NCBI GenBank assembly: GCA_964371945.1
Contig: CAYJPA010000088.1
Location: forward strand, 1-23,714
Reading direction: 5' to 3'
Source: CAYJPA01 sp964371945
GTDB lineage: Bacteria; Chloroflexota; Chloroflexia; Thermomicrobiales; UBA6265
Length of the DNA stretch: 23,714 bases
Below are positions 16,181 to 22,348 of this stretch, one piece after another (positions within the stretch are counted from its first letter, which is position 1; the number at the start of each line of letters is the position of its first letter). The translations under genes and the position numbers were made by a program. The notes under the pieces were generated by a model. That model was not told where the DNA came from and searched no databases. It was given only the letters and a program-made list of their open reading frames with translations.

Positions 16181-16250
16181 AACGAGCTACGAGCCGGAAG
16201 CTCCAAGCTCCAAGCCGCTAGCGGCTAGCTGCCAGCTGCCAGCTGCTAGG
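16181..16250. repeat. Degenerate heptamer tandem array (NNNNAGC)n
   Basis: Nine consecutive AGC triplets occur at exactly 7-base intervals from 16185 to 16243, followed by AGG at 16248, making ten 7-base units of form NNNNAGC. Neighbouring units are identical or one base apart (tccaagc twice; cgctagc/ggctagc; tgccagc twice), as if the array grew by local duplication and drifted. CCGCTAGCGG (16215-16224) inside it is a perfect palindrome. It lies between two same-strand genes. Such arrays resemble the heptameric STRR elements known from cyanobacteria. Confidence 0.8.
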
Positions 16251-16304
16251 AATTATCCGGTGGTCGTTGGGGCTGCTGGGTCAGTTTGGCGAGGAAGGCG
16301 GCCT

Positions 16305-16823
16305 CTAAGAATCCGGGGGCTCTTCGGGCGCCGTTGAAACGAGCGCGGCGATCAGTGCCCGGGCAAGCGCGACGACCGGCCGCTCGACACCGACGAAGGC
16401 GATCTCTTCGCCGGCTTCCTGACCGGTGTCGCGGCTGACCCGCACGGTCGCTGTTGCAGGCGTCGATTCAATCGATCCCGGCGGCAGCACAACCTCGGCG
16501 CCCCATCCTCGCTGGGCGCAGGCATGAAAGAGGGTTCCGAGATCGAACGCATCGGGGGTGACGAGCGGTTTGATCTCTTCGATGACGAGATTTTGGCCCA
16601 TCTCCGAATCGAGACGGATCACCGGCCTGACTTCGACATCCTTGACCGGTTCAGGGTTGAGTGCTTCCCGGAGGCGACGCTGCAGCTCGCCGATCACCCA
16701 AGGCTCGAGCTCGCGACCATCCCAGCTTAGGGCAGGTTTCGGTCCCGCCGTGAGCGCATGCAGCAGCAACCAGACTTCGTTGCGCGTGAGGACGACTCCA
16801 ACCGAATCCTGACCCCATCTCAT
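16305..16823 (-). CDS. Hypothetical protein
   Basis: The 172-residue product begins MRWGQDSVGVVLTRNEVWLLL. Composition and codon use are normal for the window. It has a helical N-terminal part (ELQRRLREALNPEP), a central region (VRPVIRLDSEMGQNLVIEEIKP) and a C-terminal helix (RPVVALARALIAALVST) with an acidic tail EEPPDS. No signal peptide or membrane segment and no recognisable motif. The start ATG lies 6 bases beyond the stop of the GT4 gene, and the purine run GGGAGAG is inside that gene's end, indicating translational coupling. Its job is presumably tied to the glycosyltransferase locus, but nothing in the sequence says how. Confidence 0.7.
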   Translation of the reverse strand: MRWGQDSVGVVLTRNEVWLLLHALTAGPKPALSWDGRELEPWVIGELQRRLREALNPEPVKDVEVRPVIRLDSEMGQNLVIEEIKPLVTPDAFDLGTLFHACAQRGWGAEVVLPPGSIESTPATATVRVSRDTGQEAGEEIAFVGVERPVVALARALIAALVSTAPEEPPDS

Positions 16824-16829
16824 CGCTCG

Positions 16830-18092
16830 CTATGCTCTCCCTGTCCCAACGAGCGATCCCGCGGTCCGGATTGCATCCGGCTCGCGCACAAGCCCGCTGT
16901 CAGCGATCACCATTCGGCGCGCGTTCACAAATCTCGCGCGCTTGGCCGCAACCGCGGCTTCGACCTCCATCAGGATCTCCTGCTGAAATCGGTGTTTATC
17001 GAACCGGGCAGCATTAGCATGCGCACGACAGGGGTCCCATGAACGCCGCTCGAAGGCTTGAATCGCTTCGTAAAGCACCTCTGGTTTTTGCTCGCCAAAA
17101 AAGACCCCGGTTTCCCACGGGATTACCGATTCCAAGGCTCCGCCGGCGCCGTAGGCGATCACGGGTCGACCCGCGGCTTGCGCCTCGACGGCGGTGATAC
17201 CAAAGTCCTCAGCTCCGGGCAGAATCAGCGCTCGGCAGCGACGAAGGTGGTCGGAGATTACCTCGTCCGCGCAGTATCCGAGGAATTCAATTGTCGGGCC
17301 CGCCTTGCGCTTCAACGCCTCCAAAGAGCGGCCAGCGCCGATCACCTTCAACGGTATGCCGTACTTTGTGCATGTCTCGACGGCGAGATCGATCCTCTTG
17401 TGTGGCACGATTCTCGAAACGACCAGGAACCACGGCTCCGGCGGCACGGGCCGGCCGTCGCCTTTGAACCGCGCAACATCAACCGGTGGATAGACCACCG
17501 TTACCTGGCGGCCGTATGCCTTTTTGATCCGCCTAGCCACCGTTTGGGAGTTCGCGATGTAGCGGTCGACCCGTTCCGCCGCCCGGCGGTCGGCACGGCG
17601 AAGACCCGCAAAGACGAATGGCGTGAGCGTTCGCGCGCCGATGGGGAGACGAGCCGGCGAGAGGTAGTTTTGATCACCGTAAAGAAATCGCGCCGGGCTG
17701 TGACAGTAGCAGACGAGCACTGTCTCCTCGCTCACGCCGGCATGGTGCGCCCAGGCGCTCGAATCGGCGATCACGACGCCGGCATTCTTCGTGGCATCGG
17801 TCAGGCCGCGAAATGCCCCGGGATAGAGTGGCAGCAAGAAGCGATGAAACCGTGTCGTTCCCGGCAATGCACGCGATAGGCATTCCCGAATCGACCAGGA
17901 CCGGAACTCCTCGGGGAGCTCGTCGTACTCGACCAATGACGTGAAGACCGGAGCATCGGGAAAGAGATGGTGCAGCGAAACGAGCACCCGCTCAGCACCG
18001 CCAAATTGCGTCAGGTAGTCGTGCACGAGCGCGACCTGCCTGGCGCCAACTGGAATCAAGCTGGACGCTGCTGCCGGGTCAATTTGCTGCAT
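16830..18092 (-). CDS. Glycosyltransferase family 4
   Basis: The 420-residue product is a GT-B fold, retaining GT4 glycosyltransferase, expected to transfer a sugar from an NDP-sugar to a lipid-linked or polysaccharide acceptor at the cytoplasmic membrane face. Evidence: the N-terminal acceptor-domain start VALVHDYLTQFGGAERVL (about 20-37); the donor-domain S227-R-x-x-P-x-K232 segment; and the E-x7-E motif E295-DFGITAV-E303 followed by AGRPVIAYGAGGALE. Sequence flavour is that of WbaZ-like mannosyl/galactosyl transferases. The ATG has no good Shine-Dalgarno site, so the true start could be somewhat downstream. Genes on either side (epimerase upstream, hypothetical downstream) are on the same strand, supporting a polysaccharide locus. 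Confidence 0.9.
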   Translation of the reverse strand: MQQIDPAAASSLIPVGARQVALVHDYLTQFGGAERVLVSLHHLFPDAPVFTSLVEYDELPEEFRSWSIRECLSRALPGTTRFHRFLLPLYPGAFRGLTDATKNAGVVIADSSAWAHHAGVSEETVLVCYCHSPARFLYGDQNYLSPARLPIGARTLTPFVFAGLRRADRRAAERVDRYIANSQTVARRIKKAYGRQVTVVYPPVDVARFKGDGRPVPPEPWFLVVSRIVPHKRIDLAVETCTKYGIPLKVIGAGRSLEALKRKAGPTIEFLGYCADEVISDHLRRCRALILPGAEDFGITAVEAQAAGRPVIAYGAGGALESVIPWETGVFFGEQKPEVLYEAIQAFERRSWDPCRAHANAARFDKHRFQQEILMEVEAAVAAKRARFVNARRMVIADSGLVREPDAIRTAGSLVGTGRA

Positions 18093-18224
18093 TGTTTCGA
18101 CCGCGTTCGAGATGGCGCTCTCTCCTGACCGTTGCTGGTGTCTGGGCGATTGTAGGGCCGTCCGCGATCGGCCAACAGGTGCGCGATTGGTCGAGTTCGC
18201 CTATGAGTTGTCTAGGCCGGGCGC

Positions 18225-19190
18225 CTACGATTGATTGCCTTCAGCGAGCGCATTTCGGAAGTAATCGAGGGTCGGGCGGATGCCTGCCGGAAAATCGATC
18301 CGCGGTTCCCACCCAAGTAAAGCGCGCGCCCTGGCGATGTCAGGGCGTCGCTGCGCCGGATCGTCGATCGGAAGTGAGTGGTAGTCGATGGACGAGCTGC
18401 TGCCTGCAAGCGCAATGATCAAGGCTGCAATTGCGGTGATGGTCTGTTCGTCAGGGTTTCCGAGATTGATCACTTCGCCATCGAGTCCCTCGATGTCCAT
18501 CAGCGCCATCATCCCATTGACCAGATCGGCGATGTAGCAAAACGATCGCGTTTGACCGCCGGCGCCATAGATGGTCAACGGATTTCCCAATAGCGCCTGC
18601 ACGCAAAAATTCGGGATCACGCGGCCGTCATCGATCGCGGATCGAGGACCGTAGGTGTTGAAAATCCTGGCGATACGGATGTCGATGCCGTGGACACGGT
18701 GATAGCTCGTCGCGAGCGATTCGGCAAACCGTTTCCCCTGGTCATAGCAGGCGCGGGGACCGATCGGATTGACGTTGCCCCAGTAACTCTCTGGTTGTGG
18801 GACGACCAGCGGGTCTCCATACACCTCAGAAGTGGACGCGAGCAAGAAACGAGCGGTGCTCTCTCGCGCCAATTCGAGAAGGCGGCGAGTTCCTAATGCG
18901 TTGACCATGAGCGTTGCGATCGGATCGCGCGCGTAGGCGACTGGACTTGCCGGACTCGCGAGGTGATAGATCGAGTCGAGATTTCGCCAAGGGAGCTCCG
19001 AGTTGACGAATGGTTCCGTGATATCCGCATCGACGAGCACCAAATGCTCATTCTCCCGGAGATGTGCGAGATTTTGGGGTGACCCGGTCGCGAAGTTGTC
19101 GACCACGTACACCCGATCGCCGCGGACGATGAGCGCGTCGACCAGATGGCTGCCAACCATTCCGGCTCCGCCGGCGACCAGGACATTCAT
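18225..19190 (-). CDS. NAD-dependent epimerase/dehydratase, UDP-glucuronate decarboxylase-like
   Basis: The 321-residue product is an extended SDR. The cofactor loop GGAGMVGSH is at 7-15, and an aspartate at the end of strand 2 (D31) favours NAD. STSEVYGD (119-126) and Y149-D-Q-G-K153 give the catalytic residues. The segment WGNVNPIGPRACYD is close to the characteristic motif of UDP-xylose synthases, which convert UDP-glucuronate to UDP-xylose, and SFCYIADLVNGM supports that subgroup. The closest alternative is a UDP-glucose 4-epimerase-type enzyme. AAGGAG lies 10 bases upstream of the ATG. It follows the putative sugar transferase gene by 19 bases, and the GT4 gene lies 132 bases downstream, so it likely supplies their nucleotide sugar. 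Confidence 0.9.
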   Translation of the reverse strand: MNVLVAGGAGMVGSHLVDALIVRGDRVYVVDNFATGSPQNLAHLRENEHLVLVDADITEPFVNSELPWRNLDSIYHLASPASPVAYARDPIATLMVNALGTRRLLELARESTARFLLASTSEVYGDPLVVPQPESYWGNVNPIGPRACYDQGKRFAESLATSYHRVHGIDIRIARIFNTYGPRSAIDDGRVIPNFCVQALLGNPLTIYGAGGQTRSFCYIADLVNGMMALMDIEGLDGEVINLGNPDEQTITAIAALIIALAGSSSSIDYHSLPIDDPAQRRPDIARARALLGWEPRIDFPAGIRPTLDYFRNALAEGNQS

Positions 19191-19209
19191 TGAACCGGGA
19201 CTCCTTCTG

Positions 19210-20085
19210 TCATCGTCGCAGTCCGGCGCTTACCAACGAAGCATAAACGTCCGGTGTCGCTCGTTGTGATTCTGGAGTGGATGGAGAACGAATCACGCGA
19301 TCGAGCGCGGCGATCGAATCTGCCGCGAGCTGTAACCGGGCTCGCCACATTTCCGGTTGTTGATATGTTTGCCTGAGCCAGACTTCCTCTCCACCCGCCG
19401 CCGCGATCGCCGCCGTGGCATATTCGGTTGTTTCAAATTCGAGTCCTTCGGTTCTGATCATGCGCAACCGGGTTGGGTCTTGTTGCCAGATCAGCGCCGG
19501 CCATTCGAGATCGGTGCCCATCGTTCGCTCAACTGAACGGTTCACGACGATCTCCGCGCCTTCGGCGGAAAGCCAGCAACTGCCCGCGGTTGCGTCGATT
19601 CTCCGGCCAATGACGAGCTCGAGTGCACGGCAGGTGGCTCGTTCCGCCACCCGCTGCACTTCGGGATGAGTTGCCAATGCGCGGGATGTTCGCCCGAAAC
19701 AGACATACCAGGGTCGCGGGCGAATGCGGTCAATTTTGGCAGGGAGCTCATCGAGCTCCCGCGGAAACCGTCCGGCCCAGTGCAGCCAGCGATCGAAGTC
19801 GCAGTACTGAATTGCCGGGTGACCGTCATTGATCGCCAGCTCAATGCTCAGCCGCCGGCCGGAGCCCGGGTCACGCTCAGGCCGGAGCATGACGGTCACG
19901 CCGAGCGCTCGGAGATCGGCGATCAGTCGCTCGTGGGTCGTCTCGGTCGCACAGACGTAGACGGATTTGTACCAGGCGAGCGCCGTTCGACGTTGCTCAA
20001 GCGCCGAGAGATAGATTCCATCTGGATCGTGCAGGGTCGAGACGAGCGCGATCGGTCGATGTTCCATTGTTGAAGGAATGGTCAA
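19210..20085 (-). CDS. Hypothetical protein, possible GT-A fold sugar transferase
   Basis: The 291-residue product has an opening strand-turn-helix (IALVSTLHDPDG) and a second strand (SVYVCATETT) arranged like a nucleotide-sugar binding Rossmann half. An acidic D-F-D in AIQYCDFDRWLHW, at about residue 95, resembles the metal-binding DxD of GT-A glycosyltransferases. A later GSCWLS / GTDLEWP region could form the acceptor half. These are pattern arguments and I recognise no named family. TTG at 20085 has GGAG 8 bases upstream; ATG at 20067 is an alternative without a clear ribosome site. Being first in the run with the epimerase and GT4 genes supports a role in glycan assembly. Confidence 0.65.
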   Translation of the reverse strand: MTIPSTMEHRPIALVSTLHDPDGIYLSALEQRRTALAWYKSVYVCATETTHERLIADLRALGVTVMLRPERDPGSGRRLSIELAINDGHPAIQYCDFDRWLHWAGRFPRELDELPAKIDRIRPRPWYVCFGRTSRALATHPEVQRVAERATCRALELVIGRRIDATAGSCWLSAEGAEIVVNRSVERTMGTDLEWPALIWQQDPTRLRMIRTEGLEFETTEYATAAIAAAGGEEVWLRQTYQQPEMWRARLQLAADSIAALDRVIRSPSTPESQRATPDVYASLVSAGLRR

Positions 20086-20489
20086 TCAGGTTGCTCCAGA
20101 GAAGAGGACCAGTAGTGCTGGCGATCGGTTGACATCACTTTCGACAATGAGGGACCGTTCAGATTCGGATGACGGTTTGGACACCGACGTAAACGGGGGA
20201 CGAATTCGCCGCGAAACGCGCCACGGGAATTCATTCCCGTGCTCACTCCCTGAAGTCCCTCTGGGACTGTGATCGGCAAGTGTCGACCGATCGTTGACCA
20301 ACAATTAAACCCCTCCCTGAGTGTATTTGCGCGTTTGGCGTCACGGTTTGAACGGTCCTTTCTGACGGCTCGACGAGGGAAATAACTGGCGAAATCGCGG
20401 TTATCGCTCGAACATGACTGTCCTCGACTCTTCACATCGGTTCGGGCAGTGCGCAGCAGTGCGGGCCGCAGATTGGGCTGGTTTGCGCG
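20086..20489. other. Intergenic region holding a two-hairpin palindromic element
   Basis: This 404-base gap lies between the alpha/beta hydrolase's 3' end and the putative transferase's start. It contains the palindromic element at 20222-20268. Open frames crossing the element are not protein-like. A promoter for the downstream minus-strand run should lie here; TTTAAT on the minus strand near 20303-20308 is a weak -10 candidate without a convincing -35. Confidence 0.4.
20222..20268. repeat. Composite palindromic element (two adjacent hairpins)
   Basis: CACGGGAAT (20222-20230) and ATTCCCGTG (20233-20241) are perfect inverse complements around a TC centre. Twelve bases further AGTCCC-TCT-GGGACT (20254-20268) forms a second 6-bp hairpin. 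The two stems have unrelated sequences but sit as a unit. This could be a repetitive extragenic palindrome or a structured leader of the minus-strand operon that starts at 20085, about 140 bases away. Confidence 0.6.
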
Positions 20490-21266
20490 CTACCCTGGGT
20501 ATCGCGCCAGGAAATCCAGAACCACCGGGCCGACGATCCAGGCATGCGTGTGCTGAATCTCGTGCGGCCCGTTGTTCACGATCAGCAGCTCGCTGGTTGG
20601 GATGCATTTTCGCATGGTCACCATCTGATCCGGGTTGCCCCAGAGATCGTTCTCTCCGGCCATCAACAGCGTGGGGGTCGGGATTGAGCCCAAATCGGAT
20701 TCGGTATAGTCTGGGTTGACGGCAAGATTTTCCGCGAGCTGGCGAACAAGCTCCTTCCAATAGCCGGGTGCTTTGTTGCGATCGTGCCGGCGAGCCATAT
20801 CCGCCTCGGCCTCGGGGTTTTGCTCGAAGCGGGCGACATCGGCGAACTTGTTCGCCTCCCGGACCAGATCGTCGTTGTAATAGTTCGGTCCGACCGTGAC
20901 CAGCGTTCGCGCAAGCTCGGGCCGCGTCATACCGATGTGGAGCGCGACGATTCCGCCGTCCGAAACACCGCCGATATGGCACGAACCGAGCGCAAGCTGC
21001 TCGATGAAGGCGCAGACATCACTCGCAATCATCTCATAGGTGATCTTTCCGGCAGGATTGTTCGTGCGGCCGTGACCCCGATGCTCGATGTGGATTGCCC
21101 GGTAACCGGCGCCCGAGAACAAGGGCATCATTTCCGACCAGGAGAAGTCGGGGTCATCGATCGAGCTGCTGGCGGCATGCATCAACACAAAAGGCGTCCC
21201 TGCAGGATCGCCCATTTCCTCGTAGTACAAGCGAATGTCGTTGATCTCCGCGTACGGCACGGACAT
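20490..21266 (-). CDS. Alpha/beta hydrolase
   Basis: The 258-residue product is a cytoplasmic serine hydrolase of the alpha/beta fold (lactonase/esterase/haloperoxidase-like group). Evidence: oxyanion segment LMHAASSS near residue 30, EHRGHGRT after strand 4, the nucleophile elbow G-V-S102-D-G, the acid candidate D207 in AGENDLWG, and histidine H235 in NNGPHEIQHTH. The ATG at 21266 gives the family-typical opening (MSVPYAEINDIRLYY). A GTG at 21290 also opens the frame, but neither has a well-spaced Shine-Dalgarno site. The substrate is unknown. It stands alone, with long gaps on both sides. Confidence 0.88.
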   Translation of the reverse strand: MSVPYAEINDIRLYYEEMGDPAGTPFVLMHAASSSIDDPDFSWSEMMPLFSGAGYRAIHIEHRGHGRTNNPAGKITYEMIASDVCAFIEQLALGSCHIGGVSDGGIVALHIGMTRPELARTLVTVGPNYYNDDLVREANKFADVARFEQNPEAEADMARRHDRNKAPGYWKELVRQLAENLAVNPDYTESDLGSIPTPTLLMAGENDLWGNPDQMVTMRKCIPTSELLIVNNGPHEIQHTHAWIVGPVVLDFLARYPG

Positions 21267-21290
21267 CCCTTCTGCAATTGCGTTCAGCAC

Positions 21291-21832
21291 GAACTTCAGT
21301 TCGGGATCTTAACAGGCGATGCCGGTTCAGGCACGATCTGAAGGGTCACATGCTATCGGTCGGCTCATGTGCTGAGTCATGACGCTGATGACTATTGACC
21401 CAGCGAAGCCTGTCATTGAACCTCTAGTTCCATGTGACGAGTCGACTGCCGCGAGATCAGTTCAATGCGCAGGATGTCGCCCAATCGATCGGTGTTTTCG
21501 CTGATTATCGAGCGTACTGGGAGGGCATTTTACAGGACGGCAATGAATCGTCGAGAACGGAATGCATCACTCGCTTGCCGTCGATCAGCTTGGGAGTGCA
21601 TGTGACGTCAGAAGGCAGATGATCTCATGCGTCAGGTCATCCGATGTTCCGATGTTCGCGACAGGGCGTCATTTGGGAAGCGTGAAGTCCGGAAGATGTT
21701 GAGATGTCCAACCAACTTTGTGGCCGGTCCTGGCCGCTTCTTCCGATTGATGGCTGAATGACGCAGCCACGGATTCCGAGGTTCGCGAACAAAGCCTAAG
21801 CTTGCGTGGGACGAACAGCGGCAGACTTCTAG
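21291..21832. other. Gene-poor stretch, start of a lower-GC accessory region
   Basis: About 540 bases with no supported gene. A 62-codon plus-strand frame with a GTG at 21434 (SIGVFADYRAYWEGILQDG) is mildly protein-like but lacks a ribosome site and may be a remnant. Base composition is visibly lower in GC than the neighbouring hydrolase gene. No terminator, tRNA or repeat was recognised. Confidence 0.35.
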
Positions 21833-22306
21833 CTAGGCTCCTACTTTGATTTCTGGCGGAAGGATCGCCCACTCAAAAAGTTCCAAGAAGTCGAACCGTA
21901 CTTGTGCTATTGCGATTCGCTCGTCCGGAGTTTTCCCTTCCTTCGGACTCTTCGGCCCATGGACATCGGTGTGGGATCGGTTGTCCTGTGAAGTTGGATC
22001 AGTTGGAATTCGGCGTATGGGTGTGTGATCCACGGTCTGCAGAGGAATAAGTCGGACCTTGCCGGCGTTTAGAACCAATACTCCGTTATCATTGGGCTCG
22101 CTCCGCCTGGACCGAGCGCGCGTTTGCTCGGGCGATGAATACTTGTTCCAATCGGTTGACATACCAGCCGGGGTTGATGGCATTTGTGGGTCTGCCCTGT
22201 TCTTGAATACGCTCGGTTTGGGCTCCGGAAGTAATGCGTCGTTTTTGACCACGTAGACCACCTCGTTTCGATGCACTCGCATATAAAGGAGAGCGTTGTC
22301 TGGCAC
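21833..22306 (-). CDS. Conserved-looking hypothetical protein next to a transposase
   Basis: The product is about 157 residues. It opens with PDNALLYMRVHRNEVVYVV, followed by a proline-rich linker, GMSTDWNKYSSPEQTRAR, PNDNGVLVLNAGKVRLIPLQ, VDHTPIRR and DNRSHTDVHG, ending in a helix (RFDFLELFEWAIL). From memory this motif order (MS-x-DW-x-KYS-PE-TR; DN; HTP; NR-H-D) recurs in an unassigned hypothetical family in diverse bacteria; I know no function for it. GTG 22306 has AAGGAG 3 bases upstream; TTG 22321 opens the frame but lacks a site. GC is lower than in neighbours, suggesting transfer. The transposase-like gene ends 42 bases upstream on the same strand. Confidence 0.65.
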   Translation of the reverse strand: MPDNALLYMRVHRNEVVYVVKNDALLPEPKPSVFKNRADPQMPSTPAGMSTDWNKYSSPEQTRARSRRSEPNDNGVLVLNAGKVRLIPLQTVDHTPIRRIPTDPTSQDNRSHTDVHGPKSPKEGKTPDERIAIAQVRFDFLELFEWAILPPEIKVGA

Positions 22307-22348
22307 GTTCTCCTTAGGCAAGGATGCAATGAACTTTACAGTTTGGGC

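Noticed and set aside
20086..20304. Minus-strand 72-codon frame just upstream of the putative transferase gene
   Set aside because: It translates through the palindromic element and shows no protein-like pattern.
21434..21622. 62-codon plus-strand frame starting with GTG
   Set aside because: No ribosome site and no recognisable motif; too short to support.
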